A stretch of 64,000 nucleotides of DNA from Rodentibacter caecimuris (GTDB lineage Bacteria; Pseudomonadota; Gammaproteobacteria; Enterobacterales; Pasteurellaceae), in assembly GCF_001019715.1 (NCBI RefSeq), contig NZ_BBXJ01000001.1, positions 1,426,001 to 1,490,000 of the forward strand, in the 5' to 3' direction. Numbering within the stretch: position 1 is the first letter of the stretch; the number at the start of each line of letters is the position of its first letter. The position numbers were made by a program, and so were the translations under genes. A model generated the notes under the pieces. That model made no database searches and had not been told where the DNA came from. It saw nothing but the letters and a program-made list of their open reading frames with translations. Shown piece after piece: positions 27,301-37,653 of the stretch.

Positions 27301-28398
27301 ATGTCAAAAACAACCAAAATTCTGACCGCACTCTGCTTTATCGGCATAGGGGCAGTGGCGTTGTGGGGAACACAAACAATTATGCATAAAACCAGCTCAC
27401 CGGAATTTTGTGTTAGTTGCCATTCCATGACTCACCCGCAACAAGAATGGGAAGGTTCAACCCATTTTGCGAATGCAAAAGGTATTCGTGCAGAATGTGC
27501 CGATTGTCATGTTCCGCAAGAAGGCTGGCATTATCTGAAAGCGAAATTCATCGCACTGAAAGATGTGTGGTATGAATTGCAAGGCAAACTGGATTCTAAA
27601 CAGAAATACGAAGCACACCGAGCAGAAATGGCACAACGCGTATGGGATGAAATGAAATCAACGGATTCCGAAACCTGTCGTAGCTGCCACAGTTTTGATG
27701 CAATGGAACTTTCCGCACAAGCAAAATTAGCCAAACAAACCCATATTAGCGCAAAAGCCAATGGACAGACCTGTATTGATTGCCACAAAGGTATCGTACA
27801 TTTCTTACCTGAATCTCACGGTGATGAAGGGGCACAATCAGTAACCTCTTTAGGTGGGAATATCACTCAAGATTCATCTATTTATGCAGCAGAAATGACT
27901 TCGGCACAAGGTGAACAAGGCGGTGATATCCGACTAATGCCTTATGCGGAAATAACGAATTGGCAAGCAAAAGGCGAGCAATTACAGGGTACCCTACACG
28001 GCTGGCAACAAGTTGGCGCAGATTCTGTGATTTATCTAGAATTAGGTAAACGCATTACCGTCGCATTAGTCGATGAAGAAGCGCGTAAAGGTATGAAAAT
28101 CCTACAAACCAAACATGATGAAGTAACCAATTCCAATTGGAAAGAAGTGAGCTTTATTGTTTCTGTACCAAAAGAAAAAATGTCGTCAGATTTAACCGCA
28201 CTTAATCAATACGGTAGCCAGTTAAATCAAGCAAATTGTAGTAGTTGCCACGCAGCAATTAGTGCCGATCACTATACGGCAAACCAATGGATTGGTGTAG
28301 TGAATTCCATGAAAGATCGAACTTCTATGAATAAAGATGAAGTGCGTGCTTTAACTATTTATTTACAACGTAGCGCCAAAGATATGGCTGCCAAATAA
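27301..28398 (+). CDS. torY: Membrane-anchored pentaheme c-type cytochrome TorY
   Basis: Quinol-oxidising cytochrome of the NapC/NirT/TorC family, 365 residues. An N-terminal anchor helix (ILTALCFIGIGAVALWG) is followed by five CxxCH heme sites at residues 37-41, 66-70, 126-130, 158-162 and 313-317. The first four form the NapC-like core; the fifth lies in the C-terminal mono-heme domain that feeds the reductase. It passes electrons from the quinol pool to TorZ in the periplasm. The next gene, torZ, follows after 30 bp. Confidence 0.95.
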   Translation: MSKTTKILTALCFIGIGAVALWGTQTIMHKTSSPEFCVSCHSMTHPQQEWEGSTHFANAKGIRAECADCHVPQEGWHYLKAKFIALKDVWYELQGKLDSKQKYEAHRAEMAQRVWDEMKSTDSETCRSCHSFDAMELSAQAKLAKQTHISAKANGQTCIDCHKGIVHFLPESHGDEGAQSVTSLGGNITQDSSIYAAEMTSAQGEQGGDIRLMPYAEITNWQAKGEQLQGTLHGWQQVGADSVIYLELGKRITVALVDEEARKGMKILQTKHDEVTNSNWKEVSFIVSVPKEKMSSDLTALNQYGSQLNQANCSSCHAAISADHYTANQWIGVVNSMKDRTSMNKDEVRALTIYLQRSAKDMAAK

Positions 28399-28428
28399 TT
28401 CACTTCTCATGTTAAAAACGAGGTTGAA

Positions 28429-30909
28429 ATGAAAAAGAATAATATTAATCAAAAACGCCGTGACTTCTTAAAAAATACATCCCTTGGCGTAGCAAGTGCG
28501 TCGCTTTCTAGTGGTATGGTCGGTGCGGTGCTGTCTAAAAGTACGGTTGCAGCAGAGCCTGAATTAAAAACTGTTGTCACCGCCGCACACTGGGGGCCAA
28601 TTGGCGTGGTAGTGCAGGACGGTAAAGCGGTAAAATCCGGCGCAGCCATTGAACCCGCTGTTCCTAATGAATTACAAACCGTGGTCGCCGATCAACTTTA
28701 TAGCGAAACCCGTGTGAAATACCCAATGGTACGCAAAGGCTATTTAGAAAATCCGGGGAATAGTGATACAACCATGCGCGGGCGTGATGAGTGGGTTCGG
28801 GTTTCTTGGGAACAAGCACTTGATCTTGTGCATAATCAACTCCATAAAGTGCGCCAACAACATGGCTCAAGTGCGATTTATGCCGGTTCTTACGGTTGGT
28901 TCAGTAGCGGCGCACTTCATGCCTCCCGTACACTATTACAACGTTATATGAATATTACCGGTGGCTTTGTAGGTTATAAAGGCGACTACTCTACCGGTGC
29001 GGCACAAGTGATTATGCCGCATGTACTTGGCACGATTGAGGTCTATGAACAACAAACCAGTTGGGAAGTATTACTTGAAAGCAGTGATATTATTGTGCTT
29101 TGGGGGGCAAATCCACTCACCACATTACGTATTGCTTGGATGTCTTCGGATCAGAAAGGAATCGAATATTTCAAAAAATTCCAAGCCACAGGTAAACGCA
29201 TTATCTGTATCGATCCGATAAAAAGTGAAACCTGCCAAATGCTCGGCGCGGAATGGATTCCTGTGAATACTGCAACGGATGTGCCACTAATGCTAGGAAT
29301 CGCTCATACCTTAGTAAGCGAAAATAAACACGATAAAGCATTCTTAAAAAAATACACAACAGGTTACAGTAAATTTGAAGATTACCTACTCGGTAAAACG
29401 GATGGTCAACCTAAAACTGCGGAATGGGCAAGCAAAATCTGTGGTGTACCGGTGGAAATCATTAAACAATTAGCAAATGATTTTGTTACCAAACGCACCA
29501 TGCTAATGGGCGGATGGGGAATACAGCGTCAACGTCACGGTGAACAATCCCACTGGATGTTGGTTACCCTTGCCTCGATGCTTGGTCAAATTGGTTTACC
29601 GGGTGGCGGTTTTGGTTTTAGCTATCACTATGCAAATGGTGGTGTACCAACAGCTACGGGCGGTACTATTGGTTCAATCAGTGCAACTCCGTCTGTCGGA
29701 ACGGGTGAAAAAACCTGGCTGGATGACGCGGCAAAATTTTCTTTCCCTGTGGCTCGTATTGCAGATGCCCTACTCAATCCGGGAAAAACCATTGACTACA
29801 ATGGGACAAAAATCACCTATCCAGAGATTAAAGTCGTATATTGGGCGGGCGGCAATCCATTCACACAGCATCAAAATACAAATTTATTAGTAAAAGCGTT
29901 CCAAAAACCGGAAACCTTCATCGTTAATGAGGTAAATTGGACACCAACAGCCCGTATGGCGGATATTGTTTTGCCGGCAACAACAAGTTACGAACGTAAT
30001 GATTTAACCATGGGTGGGGACTATTCTATGTTCTCAATTTACCCGATGAAACAAGTTGTAGCGCCACAATTTGAGGCAAAAAATGACTTCGATATTTTTG
30101 CCGAACTCGCCAAACGCGCAGGGAAAGAAGAGGAATTTACCGAAGGCAAAACGGAAATGGAATGGCTGGAAGATTTCTATAAAACCGCCTTCACTGCCGC
30201 ACGTCACAATCGTGTTGCATTGCCTCGTTTTGAACGATTCTGGGAAGAAAACAAACCGTTAATGTTTGAAGCAAACGAGACAGCAAAAAAATGGGTACGA
30301 TATGCGGAATTTCGTGAAGATCCGCTACTCAACCCACTTGGAACACCATCAGGCAAAATTGAGATTTACTCTGATGTCGTCGCAAAGATGAATTATGACG
30401 ATTGTAAAGGTCATCCGAGTTGGATGGAACCGGAAGAATTTGCCGGTAATACCACTGAAGACTATCCGCTTGCGTTAGTCACACCTCATGCCTACTATCG
30501 TTTACACAGCCAATTGGCTCATACTTCATTACGCCAAAAATATGCGGTGAATGATCGTGAACCGGTATTAATTCATCCTGAGGATGCCAAACCACGCGGT
30601 ATTGTTGATGGGGATATAGTTCGTATCCACAATGTTCGCGGTCAGGTATTAGCCGGTGCAGTGGTTACCGAAGGGATTATTAAAGGCACGCTCGGATTAC
30701 ATGAGGGAGCATGGTATGATCCGCTCGGCCTAGGTGAAAGCGAAAAACCGCTATGTAAAAATGGTAGTCCAAACGTGCTCACCCGTGATGAGGGGACGTC
30801 TAAATTAGCGCAGGGCAACTCGCCGAATACTTGTATTGTTCAAGTGGAAAAATATACGGGTGTCGTGCCGGAAGTGACGGTGTTTAAACAACCTAAATAC
30901 TCGGTATAA
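28429..30909 (+). CDS. torZ: Periplasmic molybdenum S/N-oxide reductase TorZ (MtsZ/BisC type)
   Basis: DMSO reductase-family enzyme of 826 residues carrying bis-MGD cofactor. A twin-arginine signal (NQKRRDFLKN, Arg10-Arg11) directs folded export. The likely molybdenum ligand is Ser188 in GDYSTGAAQ. The family reduces TMAO, biotin sulfoxide or methionine sulfoxide; the H. influenzae relative has been studied as a methionine sulfoxide reductase (MtsZ), so the name TorZ need not reflect the true substrate. It depends on TorY and on the molybdenum cofactor made with moeA/moeB elsewhere in the window. Confidence 0.93.
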   Translation: MKKNNINQKRRDFLKNTSLGVASASLSSGMVGAVLSKSTVAAEPELKTVVTAAHWGPIGVVVQDGKAVKSGAAIEPAVPNELQTVVADQLYSETRVKYPMVRKGYLENPGNSDTTMRGRDEWVRVSWEQALDLVHNQLHKVRQQHGSSAIYAGSYGWFSSGALHASRTLLQRYMNITGGFVGYKGDYSTGAAQVIMPHVLGTIEVYEQQTSWEVLLESSDIIVLWGANPLTTLRIAWMSSDQKGIEYFKKFQATGKRIICIDPIKSETCQMLGAEWIPVNTATDVPLMLGIAHTLVSENKHDKAFLKKYTTGYSKFEDYLLGKTDGQPKTAEWASKICGVPVEIIKQLANDFVTKRTMLMGGWGIQRQRHGEQSHWMLVTLASMLGQIGLPGGGFGFSYHYANGGVPTATGGTIGSISATPSVGTGEKTWLDDAAKFSFPVARIADALLNPGKTIDYNGTKITYPEIKVVYWAGGNPFTQHQNTNLLVKAFQKPETFIVNEVNWTPTARMADIVLPATTSYERNDLTMGGDYSMFSIYPMKQVVAPQFEAKNDFDIFAELAKRAGKEEEFTEGKTEMEWLEDFYKTAFTAARHNRVALPRFERFWEENKPLMFEANETAKKWVRYAEFREDPLLNPLGTPSGKIEIYSDVVAKMNYDDCKGHPSWMEPEEFAGNTTEDYPLALVTPHAYYRLHSQLAHTSLRQKYAVNDREPVLIHPEDAKPRGIVDGDIVRIHNVRGQVLAGAVVTEGIIKGTLGLHEGAWYDPLGLGESEKPLCKNGSPNVLTRDEGTSKLAQGNSPNTCIVQVEKYTGVVPEVTVFKQPKYSV

Positions 30910-30923
30910 AACAACAGAAAAAC

Positions 30924-30963
30924 TAACCGCACTTTTCGAGCAACTCAAAGTGCGGTTATTTTT
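30924..30963. terminator. Uptake-signal dyad terminator after torZ
   Basis: TAACCGCACTTTT and its inverted copy around AAAGTGCGGTTA pair over a short loop and run into TTTTTT. It terminates torZ. Confidence 0.85.
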
Positions 30964-31019
30964 TAGTTACAGTCATTAGAATGACAATTCGTCTTTATAA
31001 AAGAATGTAAAACTGAAAA

Positions 31020-31838
31020 TTATAGTGATAAAGCCTCTTTTAATACTTCTGCAATACCGCCCTCATTATTTGAGGTCGTGATCTGTTTTGCCTGTGCTTT
31101 CACTTCATCTTCCGCATTGCCCATCGCAACCCCTAAGCCGACCGCACTTAGCATACTGATGTCATTATGATTGTCGCCAAAAGCAATAACTTCCTGCGGA
31201 TCAATATTCCACTCTTTTAATAACGCAAGTAGTCTGCCACCTTTTGTATTGCCTGCATTGGCAATATCCACACGATCCACCCAAGACCATTCGCAACTAA
31301 ATTGAGAAATCGGCAGCTCATTAACCACATTATTCATAACATCTTTATTCTCGGCGCTAATGACACACTTCCAAATTGGGTGATGGCAGTCAATCACATC
31401 TTGAATACTGTCCGCTTTACGTACATCAGGGCGCACATCCGCAGGGCAAGTTTCTACCCATTTCAGAAATTTTTCCATGTGAGGATTAAGTTGGGCATAA
31501 TTCATTGAATCTCGGGAATACATCAATAAATGACAATGATGTTTTTCCGCTACATCATAAATTAATTGCGCCTGTTGCTTAGAAAGCGGATTAGCAAAAG
31601 GTGTCGAATCCGTCGCCACATCATAAACATAGGTTCCGTTACAACAAATAATCGGTGTATCTAAATCCAATTCACAATAATAAGGTTTTACGGCAGTATG
31701 GTGTCTGCCCGTTACCAACAAAACTTTAATTCCTTTATTTACAGCGGCTTGAATTGCTAATTGATTTTCCGGCAAAATATGCCCTTCTGAATTTAACAAT
31801 GTACCGTCAAGATCAAAAGCAACGACTTTATAATTCAT
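31020..31838 (-). CDS. ybhA: HAD-superfamily Cof-type phosphatase, YbhA-like
   Basis: Phosphatase of 272 residues. HAD motif I is FDLDGTLLN (Asp9 nucleophile), and motif IV is FGDNHNDISML. The Cof-type cap lies in the middle. Stretches such as GRHHTAVKPYYCELDLDTP, CCNGTYVYD, CEWSWVDRVDIANAGNTKG and GVAMGNAEDEVKA follow E. coli YbhA, reported as a pyridoxal phosphate phosphatase. It is 58 bp from ulaF but beyond that operon's terminator, so it is probably not part of the ascorbate pathway. The physiological substrate is uncertain. Confidence 0.85.
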   Translation of the reverse strand: MNYKVVAFDLDGTLLNSEGHILPENQLAIQAAVNKGIKVLLVTGRHHTAVKPYYCELDLDTPIICCNGTYVYDVATDSTPFANPLSKQQAQLIYDVAEKHHCHLLMYSRDSMNYAQLNPHMEKFLKWVETCPADVRPDVRKADSIQDVIDCHHPIWKCVISAENKDVMNNVVNELPISQFSCEWSWVDRVDIANAGNTKGGRLLALLKEWNIDPQEVIAFGDNHNDISMLSAVGLGVAMGNAEDEVKAQAKQITTSNNEGGIAEVLKEALSL

Positions 31839-31862
31839 TTTTATTCCTCTTAGATAAAAAAC

Positions 31863-31880
31863 GGCGGTTAAAAAACCGCC
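31863..31880 (-). terminator. Terminator of the ulaG-R-E-F operon
   Basis: GGCGGTT and AACCGCC pair over four or five bases; on the minus strand the stem is followed by GTTTTTT. It lies 16 bp after the ulaF stop. Confidence 0.8.
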
Positions 31881-31895
31881 TTATTGATTGGAAAA

Positions 31896-32591
31896 TTACT
31901 GTCCGTAATAGGCATTTTTACCGTGTTTACGGAGATAATGTTTATCCAATAATTCTTGTTGCATAGAGCCTAAACTTGGTCTTAATACTTTACTAAACAG
32001 ATTCATATAAGCCAATTCTTCTAACACAACCGCATTATGCACGGCATTATCCGCATCTGTTCCCCACACAAAAGGCCCGTGAGAATTAACTAATACTGCC
32101 GGAACTTGGTTTGGATCGATATTGCGTTTTTGGAACGTTTCGACAATCACTTTCCCCGTTTCTAATTCATATTCGCCTTGAATTTCAGCCGGTGTCATTT
32201 TACGAGTGCAAGGAATGGTGCCGTAAAAATAATCGGCGTGGGTTGTACCTAATGCCAATAAATCCTCTCCTGCTTGCGCCCAAGTTGTGGCATGGCGGGA
32301 ATGGGTATGCACGATGCCGCCAATGTCTTTAAAGCGGCGATATAATTCAAGATGTGTCGGCGTATCGGAAGACGGTTTTTTACTACCTTCAACCACTTTT
32401 CCAGTAAATAAATCAACGACAACCATATCTTCTGCCGTCATTACCTCATAATCAACCCCCGACGGTTTGATCACGACGAGGTTAGAAGTGCGATCAATTT
32501 CACTCACGTTTCCCCAAGTAAAAGTAACAAGATTGTGCTTTGGTAGCGCTAAATTGGCTTTTAATACTTTCTCTTTTAATGCTTCTAACAT
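31896..32591 (-). CDS. ulaF: L-ribulose-5-phosphate 4-epimerase
   Basis: Class II aldolase-fold zinc epimerase of 231 residues that converts L-ribulose 5-phosphate to D-xylulose 5-phosphate, the last step of ascorbate breakdown. Zinc ligands appear in [10 protein letters not shown] and in NSHGPFVWG. The ATG at 32591 is preferred because GGAGG lies just before it; a longer frame from 32627 has no such site. The start lies inside the end of ulaE (7-bp overlap). AraD and SgbE are close paralogues; the cluster identifies it as UlaF. Confidence 0.93.
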   Translation of the reverse strand: MLEALKEKVLKANLALPKHNLVTFTWGNVSEIDRTSNLVVIKPSGVDYEVMTAEDMVVVDLFTGKVVEGSKKPSSDTPTHLELYRRFKDIGGIVHTHSRHATTWAQAGEDLLALGTTHADYFYGTIPCTRKMTPAEIQGEYELETGKVIVETFQKRNIDPNQVPAVLVNSHGPFVWGTDADNAVHNAVVLEELAYMNLFSKVLRPSLGSMQQELLDKHYLRKHGKNAYYGQ

Positions 32592-33445
32592 TGGAAGCCT
32601 CCTTCTTTCATTTTTTGTTCGATCCAACGGCGGGCATTAATAATTTCCGCAATCGGTTCATCGGCTTTTTCCGTCCACATTTCAATTAAAAATGCGCCGC
32701 GGTAGTTCAGTTCGGCAAGGGTTTTAAAGCAAGCGACAAAATCAACGCAACCGTCGCCAAACGGCACATCACGGAATTGACCTGCACAGGTTTCAGTAAC
32801 CTTATAAGTATCTTTTAAATGAATAGCGGAAATTTTATCCATACCGAGTTTTAATTCTTCGGCAACATTATCATTCCACGCGGAAAGATTGCCTAAATCG
32901 GGATAGACGGTAAACCAAGGCGATTTAATAATCTCATCCCATTTTTTCCAACGGGAAATGGAACTCATAAATTGGGTATCCATAATTTCTACCGCAAGGG
33001 TCACTTGATTGCTGGCGGCTAATTCCACCGCCCATTCTAAACCTTGTTGAAAACGTGCGATAGTGTCTTCGTCTTGTTCTTCATAATAGACATCATAGCC
33101 CGCCAGTTGAATGGTACGAATGCCGGTATCGACAGCGAATTGAATCGCTTTTTGCATAATTTCATAGGCTTTTTGACGGATGGCTTCATCACGGCTGCCA
33201 AAAGGGAAACGGCGATGTCCGGAAAGACACATTGAGGGAATAGTAACGCCCGTATTCACGATAGCTTTAACTAATTGCAACCGCTCTTTTTTACTCCAGT
33301 CTAAACGAGCCAAACGTTCGTCCGTTTCATCAATAGAGATTTCAACAAAATCAAATCCACAGGCTTTTGCGATAGACAGGCGATCTTGCCAACTGATGTT
33401 TTTGGGTAGAGCTTTTTCATAGATACCGAGTTTATGTTTTCGCAT
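32585..33445 (-). CDS. ulaE: L-xylulose-5-phosphate 3-epimerase
   Basis: TIM-barrel epimerase of 286 residues (E. coli UlaE has 284) that turns L-xylulose 5-phosphate into L-ribulose 5-phosphate. Matching stretches include [38 protein letters not shown] and HLKDTYKVT. Metal ligands are expected among conserved Glu, Asp and His (EIMD, PDLGN, HLKD, EMW). It overlaps ulaF by 7 bp, so translation of the two is probably linked. Confidence 0.94.
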   Translation of the reverse strand: MRKHKLGIYEKALPKNISWQDRLSIAKACGFDFVEISIDETDERLARLDWSKKERLQLVKAIVNTGVTIPSMCLSGHRRFPFGSRDEAIRQKAYEIMQKAIQFAVDTGIRTIQLAGYDVYYEEQDEDTIARFQQGLEWAVELAASNQVTLAVEIMDTQFMSSISRWKKWDEIIKSPWFTVYPDLGNLSAWNDNVAEELKLGMDKISAIHLKDTYKVTETCAGQFRDVPFGDGCVDFVACFKTLAELNYRGAFLIEMWTEKADEPIAEIINARRWIEQKMKEGGFQC

Positions 33446-33480
33446 TTCTGTTCCTTATTTAATGTTGTGGTGGAAAGTCA

Positions 33481-34227
33481 TCAAGTCAAGATGATTTCCA
33501 ACCCTTTATTTCTTAATTTTTCAATGATTTCGGCATCTGCATCTTTGCCGGTAATCAATAAATCAATATGGGCTAATTCGGTAAATAACATCCCCACTTG
33601 TTGCCCCAATTTAGTACAGTCAAGCAATACCACATACTTAGCGGCTTTGGCGAACAACCGTTGTTCCGAATTAGCAATAATCATATCTGTTTTATACAAT
33701 CCCTCAGTGGTAAAACCTTTTCCGCTGGTAAACATAATATTGGCGGCATAAGGGCTTTCATTTTGATTAAGAGAAAGGGTTATTGCTTTATTTCGGTTAT
33801 ATTGCCCCCCCATAATCACAATATCTTCGTGATTGTTTTCAATCAATTTATTGGCAAGCGGAATGAAGTTTGTGATGATCTGCAATTTTCTTCCGCATAA
33901 ATGATCGCCCAACATTTGCATTGTTGAGCCACAAGTTAAAATAACCGAATCGCCCTCTTGGCATAATTGACTCGCTGCCTGAGCAATACGTTGTTTTTCA
34001 TCAATATTATTGATTGCCGCACTGTATTGATAATCTAGTGAAGAGGACTGTATCGACTCTGCGCCATTACGCACTTTCTTTAATCGGCCTTGCTGAGCTA
34101 ATTTATTGATGTCCCGCCTTGCTGTTGCAGGTGAAATATCAAGTTGTTCAACAATTTCCATAGTAGAAAGTGCTTGTTTCTCAAGTAACAATTGTAAAAG
34201 CCGTCTATGGCGATAATTTTCGTTCAT
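33481..34227 (-). CDS. ulaR: DeoR-family repressor of ascorbate genes
   Basis: Regulator of 248 residues. The N-terminal winged helix-turn-helix is clear (MEIVEQLDISPATARRDINK), followed by a sugar-phosphate-sensing domain (ILTCGSTMQMLG, IMGGQYNRNKAITLS, FTSGKGFTTEGLYKTD, LITGKDADAE). These agree well with E. coli UlaR, which is released by L-ascorbate 6-phosphate. Unlike in E. coli, where ulaR is separate, it lies within the ulaG-R-E-F gene row. It probably acts on the ulaG/ulaA divergent promoter region. Confidence 0.93.
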   Translation of the reverse strand: MNENYRHRRLLQLLLEKQALSTMEIVEQLDISPATARRDINKLAQQGRLKKVRNGAESIQSSSLDYQYSAAINNIDEKQRIAQAASQLCQEGDSVILTCGSTMQMLGDHLCGRKLQIITNFIPLANKLIENNHEDIVIMGGQYNRNKAITLSLNQNESPYAANIMFTSGKGFTTEGLYKTDMIIANSEQRLFAKAAKYVVLLDCTKLGQQVGMLFTELAHIDLLITGKDADAEIIEKLRNKGLEIILT

Positions 34228-34274
34228 TATATTTTCCTTGCTATTTCTCTGATGCGAATAATGAACAAAAAACT

Positions 34275-34307
34275 AGCCACCTTCAAGTAAAAAGGTGGCT
34301 TTTTTTT
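34275..34307. terminator. Hairpin between ulaG and ulaR
   Basis: AGCCACCTT and AAGGTGGCT form a perfect 9-bp stem with an 8-base loop. On the minus strand it is followed by AGTTTTTT; on the plus strand by eight T. It should dampen read-through from ulaG into ulaR-E-F. Confidence 0.8.
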
Positions 34308-34308
34308 G

Positions 34309-35400
34309 CTATAACATTGATTTGAATTGGATATTAGGCTCGTGTTCAAAACAGTCATCAAAACCACGAGGATGATGATATTCAATTAAATCTTTATCAC
34401 GCGGATAAACATATTTACCGCCCACTTCCCAAATAAACGGATGGAATTTGTATTGCAAGCGTTCTTTACGCATTTTCCACAATTGAATAATTTCATCAGT
34501 ACTTGCCATAAAGTTTGTCCAAATATCGTGATGAACCGGAATAATCACTTTACAACGCAAACTTTCTGCCATACGCAATAAATCCACAGAGGTCATTTTA
34601 TCTGCGATACCGACCGGATTTTCGCCATAATTATTTAACGCGACATCAATATCAAATTGTTTACCGTGTTTGGCAAATTGAATAGAGAAGTGAGAATCCG
34701 CACCATGATAAATATTACCGCCCGGCGTTTTAAACACATAGTTCACCGCTTTGCGCCCCATTTCTTCGTCAGACGGGCAAAGACCGGCTAACTCACCGCC
34801 TCGCTCTTCCGCACCTTCAACCGGTAAAGTCACCAAACAAGTGCGGTCAAAAGAATCAAGGGCGTGGATTTCCACATCTTTTAATTTCACTACATCACCC
34901 GGTTTTACAATAATAATGCGCTCTTCCGGTACACCCCATTTTTTCCATAGTTCCGCACAATGCCAAGGGCCGACAAATTTCACGTGATCCAATTTCGGAT
35001 TATTGACAATCGCCGCCGCCACATTCACATCAATATGATCGCTATGGTAGTGAGAAGCAAGAATAAAATCCACTTCATTAATCGCAAACGGGTCTAACAC
35101 CATTGGTGCAGCACGCAAGTTTGGTTGCAATTTACGCACACCCGCCATATTTGCCATTTGGTGACCGCGTACCATATCTTTTACTTTTTTGGTGCTTTTC
35201 CCACGTCCGCACCACAAATCCATACAAAGATTTGCTCCACCCGGGGTTTTGATCCAAACGCCGACACAACCCAGCCACCACATCGCAAAATTACCTTCCG
35301 GAACAACCTCTTGCTCAATTTCTTCGTTTAACCAAGTGCCCCATTCAGGAAAAGTAGAAAGAATCCAACTTTCACGCGTGATTTCTTGAATTTTGCTCAT
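34309..35400 (-). CDS. ulaG: L-ascorbate-6-phosphate lactonase
   Basis: Metallo-beta-lactamase fold lactonase of 363 residues (E. coli UlaG has 354) that opens the ring of L-ascorbate 6-phosphate to 3-keto-L-gulonate 6-phosphate. The metal motif is SHYHSDHID with His117, His119, Asp121 and His122. Other conserved stretches are [25 protein letters not shown] and [10 protein letters not shown]. It is the first gene of the minus-strand operon and divergent from ulaAB. Confidence 0.95.
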   Translation of the reverse strand: MSKIQEITRESWILSTFPEWGTWLNEEIEQEVVPEGNFAMWWLGCVGVWIKTPGGANLCMDLWCGRGKSTKKVKDMVRGHQMANMAGVRKLQPNLRAAPMVLDPFAINEVDFILASHYHSDHIDVNVAAAIVNNPKLDHVKFVGPWHCAELWKKWGVPEERIIIVKPGDVVKLKDVEIHALDSFDRTCLVTLPVEGAEERGGELAGLCPSDEEMGRKAVNYVFKTPGGNIYHGADSHFSIQFAKHGKQFDIDVALNNYGENPVGIADKMTSVDLLRMAESLRCKVIIPVHHDIWTNFMASTDEIIQLWKMRKERLQYKFHPFIWEVGGKYVYPRDKDLIEYHHPRGFDDCFEHEPNIQFKSML

Positions 35401-35761
35401 TTTAACTCCTTCCGTTTACTTAAAAAATCAAATAACAATCAAAACAAATCATATCAAATCATTTTATTTTGTAAAATATTTTTTCTAGATTTTATGATCT
35501 AGATCTAAATCTATTCTTTTCACTCATTTAATAAACTTTAAAGGTAAGCCATTACCTAAATAACATTAAATTTATTTTACTTAACATAACAAGAACCTAT
35601 TAGAAAAATAAAATGTGATTTTGCTCACAAAAAATCAAATTCAATCTTTTTTATTCATAGATAATTGCTATTATTTAGCGGATTTCTTTTTCGACACTCT
35701 TCGAAACAGACTCAAACGTTAAGTTTTTCCCATTTTAAACAATGTCAACAGAGGTTCTGTT
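35401..35761. promoter_or_regulatory. Divergent ula control region
   Basis: This 361-bp AT-rich spacer separates ulaG and ulaAB. It holds a perfect CRP site (35614-35629), two CAAATCAT direct repeats exactly 10 bp apart (35445-35452 and 35455-35462) plus related copies nearby, and the palindrome GATCTAGATC (35496-35505) inside a larger TCTAGA repeat pair. In-phase direct repeats suit a DeoR-family repressor, but I cannot assign the UlaR operator with certainty. Confidence 0.6.
35614..35629. promoter_or_regulatory. CRP-binding site
   Basis: TGTGATTTTGCTCACA is a perfect match to TGTGA-N6-TCACA. It lies 133 bp upstream of ulaAB and over 210 bp from ulaG, so catabolite control of ascorbate use is likely. 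Confidence 0.88.
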
Positions 35762-37576
35762 ATGGAAACATTATTAGATTTATTTATCGTCTTTAGAGAT
35801 CAGGTGCTAAATAAAGCGCCACTACTCTTAGGTATCGTGGCCTGTATCGGTTACATTCTTTTACGCAAAGACACCACGACCGTGATTAAAGGGACGATAA
35901 AAACAATTGTCGGCTTTATGTTAGTCCAAGTGGGCGCCGGCGAATTAGTCAAAGGTTTCAAACCGATTATTACCAAATTATCCGAATATCACGGCTTAAC
36001 CGGCGCGGTAATCGATCCTTACACCAGTATGCAAGCAACCATTGAAACCATGGCGGATAACTACGCATGGGTCGGTTATGCGGTGTTATTAGCCTTAGCG
36101 CTAAACATTTTACTTGTAGTATTCAGACGCTTTACCGGTATTCGCACCATTATGCTGACCGGACATATTATGTTCCAACAGGCGGGATTGGTTGCCGTAT
36201 TCTATATGCTGATCGGCGCGTCGATGATGGAAACCATCATTTATACCGCCATCATTATGGCATTATACTGGGGGATTTCATCCAACATTATGTATAAACC
36301 GACTCAAGCCGTCACAGGCGGAGCCGGTTTTTCTATCGGACATCAACAGCAAATTGCTTCTTGGATCGCCGTAAAGCTCGCACCAAAACTCGGTAATAAA
36401 GACGACAGTGTTGACAATATGAAATTACCGAAATGGTTACATATTTTCCACGACAGTATCTCTGCCACCGTATTAGTGATGACCGTCTTCTTCGGCATTA
36501 TTCTGCTCTCTTTCGGGTTGGATAACCTACAAACCATGGCGGGCAAAACCCACTGGTCAATCTATATTTTTGAAACCGGCTTAAAATTTGCTGTTGCGAT
36601 TCAAGTGATTGTTATCGGGGTGCGGATGTTCGTTGCAGAATTGTCCGAAGCCTTTAAAGGTATCTCCGAACGCGTGATTCCTAATGCGGTATTGGCGATT
36701 GACTGTGCGGCAATTTACGCTTTCTCACCAAATGCTATGGTATTCGGCTTTATGTGGGGGGCAATCGGTCAATTCGTTGCAGTCGGTCTATTACTTGGCT
36801 TTGATGCTTCCGTATTAATCATTCCGGGCTTTATTCCAATGTTCTTCTCCAATGCAACCATCGGCGTATTTGCCAACCATTTCGGCGGCTGGCGTGCGGT
36901 GATGAAAATCTGTTTTGTCATGGGGATCATCGAAGTATTAGGTTCGGCGTGGGTGATTCACCTGTTAGCAACCCAAGGCGCAACCTTTAACGGTTGGATG
37001 GGCATGGCAGACTGGGCATTATTCTTCCCACCGGTATTACAGGGTATCGTCAGCGTGCCATTCTTCTTCTTTGTTATCTTAGCGGCTGCCTTTGTTTATA
37101 TGGCATTTGCTGCGAAAAAATTACGCGCAGCGGAAGCTGCTGCAGCGGCTGCGGGTAAAACCCTTGAACAAATGGACGGCTATGGTGCGGAAGAAAGCGA
37201 ACAAGAATCAGTTGTTGCTCAAGAACATTCACCTCAAAGTGCGGTCAAAAATGACGATGTTTCTGATGATGCGACAAAACCGGTGCGTATTCTCGCTGTC
37301 TGCGGTTCGGGTCAAGGTTCTTCAATGATGATGAAAATGAAGATCAAAGGTTATTTGGATAAACGCGGTATTCCTAACATTATGGATTCCTGTGCGGTAA
37401 CCGACTATAAAGGCAAACTGGATAGCACGGATATTATTGTTTCGTCAAAACATTTAGCCGGTGAAATTCAAGTCGGTGAAGGGAAATATGTGTTGGGCGT
37501 ACAAAATATGCTAAACCCAAATTCCTTTGGTGACGAATTAATCGAACTCATCAACAAATTTCAAAACAGCAAATAA
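35762..37576 (+). CDS. ulaA: Ascorbate PTS permease, fused EIIC-EIIB (UlaA-UlaB)
   Basis: One protein of 604 residues carries both the membrane EIIC (residues 1 to about 460, polytopic, UlaA-like) and the cytoplasmic EIIB (about 505-604). The EIIB phosphocysteine is Cys514 in VCGSGQGSS. The linker between them is Ala- and Glu-rich, and one stretch of it (SAV) is encoded by an uptake signal core near 37237. In E. coli these are separate genes. It imports and phosphorylates L-ascorbate with UlaC. The start follows AGAGG. ulaC follows after 77 bp. Confidence 0.94.
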   Translation: METLLDLFIVFRDQVLNKAPLLLGIVACIGYILLRKDTTTVIKGTIKTIVGFMLVQVGAGELVKGFKPIITKLSEYHGLTGAVIDPYTSMQATIETMADNYAWVGYAVLLALALNILLVVFRRFTGIRTIMLTGHIMFQQAGLVAVFYMLIGASMMETIIYTAIIMALYWGISSNIMYKPTQAVTGGAGFSIGHQQQIASWIAVKLAPKLGNKDDSVDNMKLPKWLHIFHDSISATVLVMTVFFGIILLSFGLDNLQTMAGKTHWSIYIFETGLKFAVAIQVIVIGVRMFVAELSEAFKGISERVIPNAVLAIDCAAIYAFSPNAMVFGFMWGAIGQFVAVGLLLGFDASVLIIPGFIPMFFSNATIGVFANHFGGWRAVMKICFVMGIIEVLGSAWVIHLLATQGATFNGWMGMADWALFFPPVLQGIVSVPFFFFVILAAAFVYMAFAAKKLRAAEAAAAAAGKTLEQMDGYGAEESEQESVVAQEHSPQSAVKNDDVSDDATKPVRILAVCGSGQGSSMMMKMKIKGYLDKRGIPNIMDSCAVTDYKGKLDSTDIIVSSKHLAGEIQVGEGKYVLGVQNMLNPNSFGDELIELINKFQNSK

Positions 37577-37653
37577 GGCTTAATTAAAGTGCGGTCGGTT
37601 TTCGACGAGAATTGATCGCACAACTTCACACTACATAGTTTAAGGATCTCAGT

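Noticed and set aside
27321-27331. Uptake core inside the start of torY
   Set aside because: The sequence is GACCGCACTCT, one base off the core; counted only as a near match.
33805-33811. C7 run inside ulaR as a phase-variation tract
   Set aside because: It encodes the conserved MGGQYN segment of UlaR and is short; no reason to expect slippage.
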